Source: Chromatiaceae bacterium
GTDB taxonomy: Bacteria > Pseudomonadota > Gammaproteobacteria > Chromatiales > Chromatiaceae
Direction: 5' to 3'
NCBI GenBank assembly: GCA_024235415.1
Contig: JACKML010000001.1
Coordinates: 186,001 to 250,000 of the forward strand
Length of the DNA: 64,000 nucleotides
The notes under the pieces are model-generated. The model saw nothing but the letters and a program-made list of their open reading frames with translations. It was not told the DNA's origin and ran no database searches. Below, one piece after another: positions 35,774 through 44,012 of this stretch (position 1 is the stretch's first letter; every line of letters starts with the position of its first letter). The position numbers and the translations under genes were made by a program.

Positions 35774-36697
35774 TCACTCTCCGGGTCCAGGAGCACGCGG
35801 TGTCCTTCCGCGCAGCAATACCGCTGGGTCGCGTTCAAGCTGTTCGCTGAAGCGCCGCAGGTTCTCGGCGGCGCGACGCAGCTCGTTGATCATCACGGCC
35901 GCCTCCGGCAACGCCTCGCCAGTGAAGCGCTGCAGGTCACGATCACGTGCACGCACCACCCTGCCCACCGAGGTGCCCGTATCGCGCAGTTCGTCGGCCA
36001 TGTCCTGCAATGCCTTGGCGGTTTTTCCGAACTCGGCGAACAGTTCCGGCAGTTCGGTAGTGGCGTCACGTGCCTGGCGCATCGTGGCGGCAAGATCCTC
36101 GACGGCGGTCGCCATATCACCCGAGCGACCGGCCAGCGCCGCAGTCAGGTTGTCCAGATGGGCCAGGGTACGGGTCAGGCTCTGCTTGTTCTCTTCGCTG
36201 AGCACGACTTTGAGCAACTTCGAGACATCGATCAGGTTGGAGACGAGCTCCTCCACCGCGCGGTCGAGCCTGCCCCAGGTGGAACGCCGGCTTTCGATCA
36301 CCGGATACTTTTCGCCAGGTCGCGCCTGCAACTGCGGTGAAGCCGCGCTGCCACCGGTCAGGTTGATGAAGGCCAGGCCGGTCAACCCCTGGGTCTCCAG
36401 CGTGGCCACGGTGTCCTCGCGTAACACGGTGTCTTCGTCGATCTGCAACAACAGGCGCACTTCACCGGCGCGCAGCGGGTCGAGCCCGATCTCGCGCACT
36501 CTCCCCACATCGACACCATGGTACTTGACGACATTGTCGCGGCTCAGACCGGAAACCGACTCCTTCATGTAGACCAGATACTCTTTGTAGACCCTCCCGG
36601 TGCCCCCTGCGCTCAGCCACAAAATGACGCTGATGAACGTCAGCGTCAGCAGCAGCACGAAGACTCCGATCAGCACGTAGTTGGTCTTTCCATTCAC
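35774..36697 (-). CDS. MCE-domain protein (second Mce operon)
   Basis: 307 residues from the GTG at 36697, which overlaps the ATPase stop (GTGA). One N-terminal helix (about 8-27), an MCE domain (about 38-120; GLSRDNVVKYHGVDVGRVRE, then GLTGLAFINLTGG) and a long helical tail with regular hydrophobic spacing that ends in a Pro-rich segment. Architecture equals that of the first operon's MCE protein, although the sequences differ widely. It forms the periplasmic lipid-carrying ring. Confidence 0.9.
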   Translation of the reverse strand: MNGKTNYVLIGVFVLLLTLTFISVILWLSAGGTGRVYKEYLVYMKESVSGLSRDNVVKYHGVDVGRVREIGLDPLRAGEVRLLLQIDEDTVLREDTVATLETQGLTGLAFINLTGGSAASPQLQARPGEKYPVIESRRSTWGRLDRAVEELVSNLIDVSKLLKVVLSEENKQSLTRTLAHLDNLTAALAGRSGDMATAVEDLAATMRQARDATTELPELFAEFGKTAKALQDMADELRDTGTSVGRVVRARDRDLQRFTGEALPEAAVMINELRRAAENLRRFSEQLERDPAVLLRGRTPRAPGPGE

Positions 36698-37485
36698 ACT
36701 GATGCCTGCGCCGCGCGCCCCCTGGGGCCCTGAAAGAATCGTACCACTGCCGGATCGCTCGAGCGCGACAGCGCCTGCATGCTCCCCTCCGCCAGCAGGC
36801 GTCCCTCGCCCAGCAGCACCACGCGATCGGCGACCCGCCACAGGGTATCGACGTCGTGACTGACCAGCACCACGGTCGGATCGAGCGCCGCCTTGAGATT
36901 GAGCACCAGTTCATCGAAGGCATCCGCGCTCAAAGGATCGAGACCGGATGTCGGCTCGTCGAGAAACAACAGCTCAGGATCCAGCGCAATGGCACGCGCC
37001 AGTGCCGCACGCTTGCGCATTCCCCCGCTGAGCTGATTCGGGTAGAGCAGCCCATCGGCAGCTGTCAGCCCGACCAGCGACAGCTTCACACAGGCGATCT
37101 CGTCGATCAGCGTATTGCTGAGCCGCGTGTGTTCGCGCAGCGGCGCCCCCACGTTCTGCATTACATTGAGGCCACCGAACAGGGCGCCGTTCTGAAACAG
37201 CACACCGATGCGACGTCGCACCTGCAGGGTCTGTTGTTCGGTCAGTCCGGAAATCTCTTCGCCGAGGACACTGACCGTGCCCGATGTCGGCGGCTGCAAC
37301 AAAGCCATTTCACGCAGCAGCGTGGTCTTTCCGCTGCCGCTACCACCGACGATGGCCAGTATTTCACCCTGGCGCACGCTCAGGTCGAGGTGTTCGTGGA
37401 TCACCTTGCTACCGAAACGCATTGACAGATCGCTGACCTCCACCACCGCCTGCGTTGAGTCATTCAAGGCGGTATGCATGGTCAT
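36694..37485 (-). CDS. MlaF-like ABC ATPase (second Mce operon), intact
   Basis: 263 residues with all ABC motifs intact: Walker A GGSGSGKT (47-54), Q-loop in LFQNGALFGGLNVMQN, signature LSGGM, Walker B with LLFLDEPTSGLDP and the H-loop in SHDVD. The MRKRAALARA segment after the signature is typical of Mla/Mkl ATPases. It overlaps the permease stop by 4 bp. This is the only complete Mce-type ATPase in the window and contrasts with the motif-less homologue at 24594-25307. Confidence 0.94.
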   Translation of the reverse strand: MTMHTALNDSTQAVVEVSDLSMRFGSKVIHEHLDLSVRQGEILAIVGGSGSGKTTLLREMALLQPPTSGTVSVLGEEISGLTEQQTLQVRRRIGVLFQNGALFGGLNVMQNVGAPLREHTRLSNTLIDEIACVKLSLVGLTAADGLLYPNQLSGGMRKRAALARAIALDPELLFLDEPTSGLDPLSADAFDELVLNLKAALDPTVVLVSHDVDTLWRVADRVVLLGEGRLLAEGSMQALSRSSDPAVVRFFQGPRGRAAQASV

Positions 37486-38633
37486 ATTCCAAGCCGACTG
37501 AAGGCCACCGAGAACGCGGCGTCGACAACGATCACGGCCAGGATGGACTGCACGACACTCATGGTGGTGCGGCGACCAACGCTCTCCGCGCTGCCGACGA
37601 CCTGGAAACCCTGATAGCAGCCGATGGTCGCGATGATCGCCGCAAACACTGGCGCCTTGCCAATGCCAACCAGAAACGAGTCCACCGAGATCGCCACGCC
37701 AAGACGATCGACGTAAGTCGAAAATGCGATCTCCAGCTGCACACTCGACATCAGCATGCCGCCGAGAACACCCATGATGTCGGCAAAGACTGTGAGCAGT
37801 GGCAACGCCACGATGAGGGCAAACAGCTTGGGCAGCACCAGCAAGTCCATCGGCGGTATCCCCATGCTGCGCAGCGCGTCCACCTCCTCGGTGACCTGCA
37901 TGGTGCCGATTTGCGCCGTGTACGCAGAACCGGTGCGTCCCGCGACGATGATCGCGGTAATCAGCGGCGCCAGCTCTCGTACCATCGACAGCCCCACCAG
38001 GTCAGCGACGAACAGGCTGGCACCATATTGACGCAGCTGCACGCCGCCCTGGTAGGCAATCACGATACCGAGCAGAAACGACAGCAGGCCGACGATGCCC
38101 AGCGCCCGGTGCCCCGCCTCCCCCAGATTGCTGGCGATCTGCGCCCAGCGGATGCGCCCAGGGTGCTGCAGCTGACGCAACCAGGCCGCACCGATCTCGC
38201 CGATGAACGCAACCAGGCCGATACCGTGAGAGAGCCCGTCAACCGCCTTCAGACCCAATTGTTCGAGCATCGCGGGGCGCTGCGGCCGCGGTACCGCCCC
38301 GGCCTCCATCCGGGTGCCGGCAACCAGTTGCAACAGGCCGGCGAACTTCGGTGACACGGCATGCATCTCGACCACATGCCCGTCGCGCTCCAGCGACATC
38401 AACAACCGCTGCAGCACCCAGGCGCCACCGGTATCCATGCGCTGCACACCACTCAGGTCGAGGTGTATCGTCCCCTGGGGCCAACGCGAACCATCAAGCT
38501 GATCCTCCACCGCCTGCAGATGACGCACCGTCCAGTCGCCGCTGCAGACCAGAGTTGAACCCTCCAGTCGCGTGTGCGCCATTGAAGTGGCACGTCCGTT
38601 TGCAGCGTTCATGGCGTCCAACCCGGGTGACAT
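37482..38633 (-). CDS. STAS-MlaE fused permease (second Mce operon)
   Basis: 383 residues. An N-terminal STAS domain (about 20-115; IHLDLSGVQRMDTGGAWVLQ) is fused to an MlaE permease with about five helices ('GIVIAYQGGVQLRQYGASLF', 'VAGRTGSAYTAQIGTMQVTE' as the EQ loop). In the canonical Mla system the STAS protein MlaB is separate and binds MlaF; here it is fused. The ATG at 38633 has no strong ribosome site; ATG at 38612 is also possible. First gene of a four-gene operon. Confidence 0.9.
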   Translation of the reverse strand: MSPGLDAMNAANGRATSMAHTRLEGSTLVCSGDWTVRHLQAVEDQLDGSRWPQGTIHLDLSGVQRMDTGGAWVLQRLLMSLERDGHVVEMHAVSPKFAGLLQLVAGTRMEAGAVPRPQRPAMLEQLGLKAVDGLSHGIGLVAFIGEIGAAWLRQLQHPGRIRWAQIASNLGEAGHRALGIVGLLSFLLGIVIAYQGGVQLRQYGASLFVADLVGLSMVRELAPLITAIIVAGRTGSAYTAQIGTMQVTEEVDALRSMGIPPMDLLVLPKLFALIVALPLLTVFADIMGVLGGMLMSSVQLEIAFSTYVDRLGVAISVDSFLVGIGKAPVFAAIIATIGCYQGFQVVGSAESVGRRTTMSVVQSILAVIVVDAAFSVAFSRLGI

Positions 38634-38801
38634 GGTTCAAATGTAGCAATATCCAGGTACCTGCGACCCACAAGCGTCTCCTTTTCCGGCGCAATGACCG
38701 AATCAACCCTCTCAACGACCCGCCCCCGGATAGCAGCGCGACAGATTGCAAATACGCCCCCTGCATCCCAAGATTGCACCATCACCAGCTGAAGACGCCT
38801 G

Positions 38802-39251
38802 ATGCAGACCTCACTCGCACAGATCCTGTTTCCCGAACCGACACGCTACTTTCCCGGGCAACGTTGGGTAAACATCGCGCTGCGCTCGCTCCATCTCGTG
38901 GGGGTGGCCGGGATCGGCAGCGGTTTCCTGTTTGACCAGGCGCCGGCTGCCTGGGACACCTATTGGCACCTGACGCTGATTAGCGGCATCGCACTGTCCA
39001 TCCTGTACCTTTGGAATACCGCCGCCTGGCTGTTCGAGCTCAAAGGCCTGGGTATCGTAATCAAGGTTGTCCTGCTCGGCATCGCATGGGGGATCCCCGC
39101 GCTGCGCACCGAATTGTTCATCCTGGTCATCATACTTTCGGCTGTGATTGCGCACGCGACGGCGAGGGTGCGCGGATACCGCTGGTCCGGAATACCCATC
39201 CCCGGCAATCCGGCGGCACACGGAAAGCCGCGGCAGCCGCATCACGACTGA
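38802..39251 (+). CDS. Small integral membrane protein, unknown family
   Basis: 149 residues with four hydrophobic segments and a Pro/His-rich tail. 'HLVGVAGIGSGFLFDQAPAAWDTYWHLT' (split here for length: HLVGVAGIGSG then WDTYWHLT) contains His residues next to the membrane. I do not recognise the family. It is divergent from the second Mce operon and followed 50 bp on by the PDC-sensor-like gene, so co-transcription with that gene is likely. Confidence 0.6.
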   Translation: MQTSLAQILFPEPTRYFPGQRWVNIALRSLHLVGVAGIGSGFLFDQAPAAWDTYWHLTLISGIALSILYLWNTAAWLFELKGLGIVIKVVLLGIAWGIPALRTELFILVIILSAVIAHATARVRGYRWSGIPIPGNPAAHGKPRQPHHD

Positions 39252-39301
39252 CCGACGCCTGTCTTTTGGCCAGCAGACCCAACTCCTCGGGAGACGCGAG
39301 A

Positions 39302-40300
39302 ATGAGCGACACCTCGGATTCCATCAACAAGGGGCCCGTTTCCACCGAGCCGGTGGCGGCCTCGTGGAAAGACTGCATCTACCGACAGCGCGAAGAACTG
39401 GCGCGGATGCTGAGGGAACCGCTGGCATTGCTGGCCAACAAGTGCATCGCTCACTGGGGTGACCGGGAGGCATTGAACGCGGTGCTGCTGAGCGGATTCT
39501 CCAGTATCCCTTACTGCACGCACCTTTACGTACTGGGAGGCAATGCCACCCAGATCAGCGACAATATCGGTGCCGGAGGCGTTGTTGCCGGGCATTTCGC
39601 CCGCAATCGTGCCGAACGTCCGTATATGCAGGAGGCGATGCCCGCCTGGGGATTCCTGCTGTCCGATGCTTACGTGGGCCTGGCTACGCATCGACCCTCG
39701 CTGACCGCACTGCAGGTGGTGGTATCGGGTAGCGGGACACTGGGATATCTCGGCGCCGATTTTGATCTGCGCGGCCTCCCGGTGACCTCGGCCCTCTACC
39801 ACGAGCCCGAAGACTGGCGACAGGTGAAGGGGGACCCGGCGATCCGCAGCACGCTGTTCCAGCAGAGCCGGACCGAGAGTCCGATGGATCGCAACATGGC
39901 TGTTGCGCTGTCAATCCTCGAGGAACTGCTGACGGAACGTGGGGTTTTCCAGTGTCAGATTCACTTTTCCAGCAGTCAGGCGACCATCTGGACGATCGAC
40001 GACCCTATGCGATATCGCATTCTCGACCACGAGGTGCTCACGGACCCGGACATCTGCCTCGTTTACCCGCCGCGTGCCTACCCTGACGACGCCACGATAC
40101 CGCCGGAAGACATCGAACGGATACTGCGCGCGATGCAGGCGTTGCGCACGGTTGATACGACCATCTACCTGCGCACCGCCTCGGTGAACGTGGTCAACGG
40201 CATGGTAAGCCTGACGTTCTCCTGCGACGGTTCACATTACATGCGTTATGACGAGTTTCTTGCCAAGGGACCGGCTTTCTGGACCGGACCCTCCGCATGA
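39302..40300 (+). CDS. PDC/Cache-like sensor-domain protein without membrane anchor
   Basis: 332 residues from the ATG at 39302, with CGGGAGA upstream. The N-terminal part (about 20-190) resembles a PDC/Cache sensor: a long helix (WKDCIYRQREELARMLREP), 'YCTHLYVLGGNATQISDNIG' and 'VVVSGSGTLGYLGADFDLRG'. No signal peptide or helix long enough to cross a membrane is visible, which is odd because most PDC domains are periplasmic. The C-terminal half is an unknown alpha-beta domain. Role unknown; PhoU follows on the opposite strand. Confidence 0.65.
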   Translation: MSDTSDSINKGPVSTEPVAASWKDCIYRQREELARMLREPLALLANKCIAHWGDREALNAVLLSGFSSIPYCTHLYVLGGNATQISDNIGAGGVVAGHFARNRAERPYMQEAMPAWGFLLSDAYVGLATHRPSLTALQVVVSGSGTLGYLGADFDLRGLPVTSALYHEPEDWRQVKGDPAIRSTLFQQSRTESPMDRNMAVALSILEELLTERGVFQCQIHFSSSQATIWTIDDPMRYRILDHEVLTDPDICLVYPPRAYPDDATIPPEDIERILRAMQALRTVDTTIYLRTASVNVVNGMVSLTFSCDGSHYMRYDEFLAKGPAFWTGPSA

Positions 40301-40348
40301 GTTCCGCATCGACAGGCCGCCACATCGGCTGACCGGCAACGCGGCCGC

Positions 40349-41008
40349 TCAGCCCAGTTCAGGCGTCTCGGCGGTCACCATGAAGACAATCCGCTCCGCG
40401 ATATTCGTGATGCGGTCGCCAGTGCGCTCGAGATGGTATGCGATCCATAGCAGATGCGTGGCATGCATCGTAGGATCGGCCGCGGTCATCAGTTGCATCA
40501 TCAGGCTGGATGCCGCCTGTTCATCGAGTTCATTCACCTCTTCGTCATGAGAGGCCGCCGCGCGGGCCAGATCACTGTCGCGCGACTGGTAGGCATCCAT
40601 CACCTGCATGAGCATGTGCACACAGACATCGTTCATGCTGGCGAGGCGGTCCATCGGGCCCGAAAAATCGCCTGGGTCCATGCCCAACACGATCTTGGCG
40701 ATGTCTTTCGCGTGGTCTGCGATACGTTCGAGTTCCGAGGCGATCTGCATACTCGCGACGATATCGCGCAGGTCCGCCGCAACCGGTTGCTGGAGGGCAA
40801 GCGCAGCCAGGCACTCGCTTTCGATCACCCGCAACAGTGTGTTGATCTGTGGATCGCCCTCCACGACCTGCTGGGCCAACGCCGCATTCTGGCTCATGAG
40901 ACTGTCCATCGCCGATTCGAGCGCGCCGCCGGTCAGCTTTGCCATGTCGAGGACGTTGTGATGAATGCGCACTTCCTGGCGATCGAGGACGCGATGGGTA
41001 TTTGTCAT
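40349..41008 (-). CDS. phoU: Phosphate-signalling protein PhoU
   Basis: 219 residues, two PhoU repeats with the metal-binding motifs E-x-x-x-D in 'IASELERIADHAKDIAKI' and 'HLERTGDRITNIAERIVF'. PhoU restrains PhoR/PhoB signalling and Pst transport. Usually it is the last gene after pstSCAB; here no pst gene is adjacent, the upstream 100 bp are non-coding and the downstream gene is on the opposite strand, so it is transcribed alone. Confidence 0.93.
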   Translation of the reverse strand: MTNTHRVLDRQEVRIHHNVLDMAKLTGGALESAMDSLMSQNAALAQQVVEGDPQINTLLRVIESECLAALALQQPVAADLRDIVASMQIASELERIADHAKDIAKIVLGMDPGDFSGPMDRLASMNDVCVHMLMQVMDAYQSRDSDLARAAASHDEEVNELDEQAASSLMMQLMTAADPTMHATHLLWIAYHLERTGDRITNIAERIVFMVTAETPELG

Positions 41009-41110
41009 TTTCTAAAGCCACTCTCTGATTATCGGCGACTATACAAACACCGCCGCCGGAATGACCAATCATACCCGCAACGAACGCCCCGTCGCGCCGA
41101 GGATAGGCAA

Positions 41111-41365
41111 CTAATCGCACCCGTCCCGCAGCTCGACCTGCCGCGCAAGCCCTTTCGCCTGCTGCAGACGAATCACTTCAAGTTGGAGTTCCATGCGCCT
41201 GCGCTTCGCCGGCAGGTGCTCCTGGGACAGCTTCAGTTCGAGGTCGCTCTGCCTTCCTTTCAGCTGGATCAGGATTTTTCGGATGTGGTCACAAGGCGTC
41301 GGGCGTCCCGGCGTTCCGAAGGGCAGGCGCCGCTGAATTCTGCGGAGGAGTGTTTTCAGGCCCAT
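41111..41365 (-). CDS. Small basic coiled-coil protein, hypothetical
   Basis: 84 residues from the ATG at 41365. Basic N-terminus (KTLLRRIQRRLPFG), then helical, charged sequence (ILIQLKGRQSDLELKLSQEH, then RRMELQLEVIRLQQAK) with heptad-like Leu spacing. No strong ribosome site and no family recognised, so it could be a chance frame; the coiled-coil-like pattern and lack of a competing frame speak for it. Confidence 0.45.
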   Translation of the reverse strand: MGLKTLLRRIQRRLPFGTPGRPTPCDHIRKILIQLKGRQSDLELKLSQEHLPAKRRRMELQLEVIRLQQAKGLARQVELRDGCD

Positions 41366-41641
41366 GATTTGTGTCAAATGTCTGTGATTTATCTGGAATC
41401 TTCTCAGACGCGACACGCCGAAACGTGACAGATATGTGAATTCTTGATGACCAGACACGAGGCCACTTCGTCTTGTCGACACCTGGCCGCCAAGACCTCC
41501 ACCGAAGAATTCGCTCGCGGAACAAATCCGCGCGGACGTATGATTTGAAGCAGCGCAAAGTGACTTGGCGGCGCCTGGCGCCGGGTCTCAGCAACAAAAT
41601 TGGTAGCGCCCAACACAACCACCACTCTGGAGAAACCAGAT

Positions 41642-41776
41642 ATGTCCAATCGTGATCAGCATTCAAACAAGGAATCAAAGAAAGCGCCGCAGCACACTGC
41701 GAAAGAGAAAAAGGCCGCCAAGCAGGCGAAGAAGCACAGTGGCGATCACCAGCCACTGGTGAGCAAAAAGCCCTGA
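41642..41776 (+). CDS. 44-residue Lys-rich small protein
   Basis: A short frame easily missed by length cut-offs. ATG at 41642 is preceded by GGAGA at proper spacing. The 44-residue product starts M-S-N-R-D-Q and has about 30 percent Lys with Ala, Gln and His and no hydrophobic stretches (KKAPQHTAKEKKAAKQAKKH in the middle). It resembles small, disordered, basic proteins found near stress genes in Proteobacteria, possibly binding nucleic acid; that is only composition. It has its own 160-bp upstream region and does not overlap another gene. Confidence 0.6.
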   Translation: MSNRDQHSNKESKKAPQHTAKEKKAAKQAKKHSGDHQPLVSKKP

Positions 41777-41918
41777 CCGGTGTTGGCGTGTTGGCGAGGT
41801 CCCCGCTTGCCTGCTCGGGTGATACCCGTCTGCAAGGCACTGTTTGACCGATTCGCTGTCGCCGGTGACGACCGACTCGCCCACCGACCAACGCGACGCT
41901 CCCAGAACACCGGCGTGC

Positions 41919-42932
41919 TCACTGCCGTTGTCCAGCAACTGCCGGATCCTTACAGTCCTCGACCGGCCAGCCCTGCGCCAACCAGGCGGTCATGCCGCCG
42001 CGTACCACGCGCGCATCGACAAAGCCCTGCTGCGCCAGCAGCGCAGCAGCCTTGGCCGAGCGCCGGTCGGTGCGGCACACGATAGCGATCGGGACTGCGG
42101 GATCTTCACCGAGTTCGGCGAGACGTCCGGCCAGTTCCTCGAGCGGCAGGTTCAGGGCGCTGGCGATATGTCCCTGCTCGCCGACGAAATCGGCGGCCGT
42201 TCGCACATCGAGCACCAGGCCATCCGCACTGTCGACCCGCGCTTTCAGCGTGCTGACATCGAGCATGGGCTTCTGCCGCAAACGCCCCACCAGCCGCGGC
42301 AGGAAGGCCACCACGGCCAGCAAGGCCAGCACGACCAGGCCGTTGCGGATCAGGCCCTCGCTACCCGCCACCGCCTCGCGGCCGGCATAACCCAGGTAGG
42401 TGTACGCGAGTGCGCCCGGCAACATGAAGACAAAGCTTGCAACAAGGTAGTGCAGCAGCGGGATACGGGTCAGCCCCAGCGCGTAGTTCAGCAGGTTGAA
42501 CGGGAACAGCGGTACCAGCCGGGTGAAGGCGACGAAACGCCAGCCTTCGGCCTCGACGCCCTTGACCAGACGATCAATGCGCCCACCCGCACGGCCTTCG
42601 ACCCGGGCCTGTACCCATCCTGCGGCCAGATAACGCGCCACCAGAAAAGCCAACGCCGCACCGAGCGTCGCGCCCGTCAGGTTGTACAGCGTTCCCCAGA
42701 CCGGACCGAACAAGGCGCCTCCGGCCAGCGTCAACACCGAACCGGGCAGGAACAGCACCGTGGCCAACGCGTACAGCGCGATAAACAGCAGCGGGGCAAT
42801 CGCACCCGCGTCGGCCACCCATGCCGCCAGTGCGGCCGCATCGAGTCGGTCACGATAGGCAAACGCCACTGCAACACCGCCGATCAGGATCAGCACTGTG
42901 AGCGCGCGGGTCAGGCCTCTATTCATGTTCAT
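41919..42932 (-). CDS. DedA/TVP38-family membrane protein fused to rhodanese
   Basis: 337 residues. The first 210 are a TVP38/TMEM64 (VTT) membrane domain with 'LFLPGSVLTLAGGALFGPVW' and 'FTRLVPLFPFNLLNYALGLT'. A rhodanese domain follows (about 225-325) with LVLDVRTAADFVGEQGHI and the active-site loop CRTDRRS. VTT proteins move phospholipids; rhodaneses move sulfane sulfur. The start overlaps the sterol desaturase stop by 14 bp. Confidence 0.88.
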   Translation of the reverse strand: MNMNRGLTRALTVLILIGGVAVAFAYRDRLDAAALAAWVADAGAIAPLLFIALYALATVLFLPGSVLTLAGGALFGPVWGTLYNLTGATLGAALAFLVARYLAAGWVQARVEGRAGGRIDRLVKGVEAEGWRFVAFTRLVPLFPFNLLNYALGLTRIPLLHYLVASFVFMLPGALAYTYLGYAGREAVAGSEGLIRNGLVVLALLAVVAFLPRLVGRLRQKPMLDVSTLKARVDSADGLVLDVRTAADFVGEQGHIASALNLPLEELAGRLAELGEDPAVPIAIVCRTDRRSAKAAALLAQQGFVDARVVRGGMTAWLAQGWPVEDCKDPAVAGQRQ

Positions 42933-43788
42933 CTTCCGGTCCCGGCCACGATCGACGATTGATCACGTAGCCGCTGATCCTGCCGCGCCACGGCAGCACC
43001 AGCAGGCCGCTCAGCCAACTCACATCGCGCGGCTCCCGATAGCCATGGATACCGATGATCATCCCCTCGTGACCGCCACGCGGCTGTGCGCGGTAGGTGC
43101 CGAACAGCCGGTCCCACCAGGGCAGGCTGAAACCGAAGTTGGAGTTGGTCTCATCGTCCTCCACCGAGTGATGTACACGGTGCATATCGGGGGTGACGAC
43201 AAACAAGCGCAGCACCCGATCCACCGCCTCCGGCAGGCGCACATTGCCGTGATTGAACATCGCAGTCGCGTTGAGCAGCACCTCGAACAGGATCACCGCC
43301 ACCACTGGCGGGCCGAGCACCGCAATGGTCGCAAACTTGATCAGCATCGACAGAATGATCTCGATCGGGTGGAAGCGCGCGCCGGTGGTGACGTCATAGT
43401 CGGGGTCGGCATGATGCACACGGTGCAGACGCCACAACACCGGAATCGCATGCACCATCACGTGCTGCAGCCAGATTACGAAATCCAGCGCGACGACCGC
43501 GACCAGTGTCGCCACCCAGAACGGCAGCTCGACGTAGTTCAACAGCCCCCATCCGCGCTCGGCGGCAAAGGCCGCCATACCGACCGCAGCGGCCGGGAAC
43601 AGCAGGCGCAACAGCACCGTGTTGAACACAACCAAGCTGATATTGTTGCCCCAGCGCATCACCTTGGAGACGGTCAGTGCACGACGCGGTGCAGCGATCT
43701 CGAACAACGCCACGAGCACGAACACGCCCACAAAAAAAGTCAGTCGCACCGCCGGCTCATGGGCCAGCAGCCAGTCATTCCAGTTCAC
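42919..43788 (-). CDS. Sterol desaturase / fatty-acid hydroxylase superfamily protein
   Basis: About 290 residues from the GTG at 43788, with GGGAGG 9 bp upstream; the longer ATG start at 43842 would fall inside an inverted repeat. The di-iron His motifs are WLQHVMVHAIPVLWRLHRVH (HxxxH and HxxHH), FNHGN and DMHRVHH. Four or five helices surround them. Such enzymes hydroxylate or desaturate lipid chains with O2; the substrate is unknown. Confidence 0.88.
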   Translation of the reverse strand: MNWNDWLLAHEPAVRLTFFVGVFVLVALFEIAAPRRALTVSKVMRWGNNISLVVFNTVLLRLLFPAAAVGMAAFAAERGWGLLNYVELPFWVATLVAVVALDFVIWLQHVMVHAIPVLWRLHRVHHADPDYDVTTGARFHPIEIILSMLIKFATIAVLGPPVVAVILFEVLLNATAMFNHGNVRLPEAVDRVLRLFVVTPDMHRVHHSVEDDETNSNFGFSLPWWDRLFGTYRAQPRGGHEGMIIGIHGYREPRDVSWLSGLLVLPWRGRISGYVINRRSWPGPEDEHE

Positions 43789-43832
43789 GATCGCCACCCT
43801 CCCGCATGCGTCTCGATGACGCGGCTCTTGGT

Positions 43833-43860
43833 CATTATTCAATTTTTCGCTTGAATAATG
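43833..43860. promoter_or_regulatory. 10-bp inverted repeat upstream of sterol desaturase (likely operator)
   Basis: CATTATTCAA and TTGAATAATG flank an 8-bp spacer, forming a perfect inverted repeat 45 bp upstream of the GTG start of the sterol desaturase operon. AT-rich palindromes of this kind are typical binding sites of ArsR/SmtB regulators, and an ArsR gene is divergently encoded 153 bp away. Assignment to that regulator is inference. Confidence 0.55.
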
Positions 43861-43944
43861 GTGGTCATTGGATCCGGGGTTGTCAAGCCGCGATCAGCCG
43901 GCACACGCGCCGATCGGGCGCTCAGCACCGACCCGCTGCAGCGC

Positions 43945-43986
43945 TATAATCCCGGCGTGAACCGATATTCTCAATTGGTTAATTGA
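43945..43986 (+). promoter_or_regulatory. -10 element and inverted repeat upstream of ArsR-rhodanese gene
   Basis: A perfect TATAAT (43945-43950) lacks a recognisable -35. It is followed at 43971-43986 by TCAATT-GGTT-AATTGA, a perfect 6-4-6 inverted repeat that would cover the early transcribed region, a position where a bound repressor would block its own gene. The two elements suggest autoregulation, but no binding data exist here. Confidence 0.5.
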
Positions 43987-44012
43987 CAACTGGCAGAAGA
44001 GGACGCGGCGAC

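Noticed and set aside
38625..38645. tRNA-like T-loop sequence (GGTTCAAATG)
   Set aside because: No acceptor, D or anticodon stem can be formed around it.
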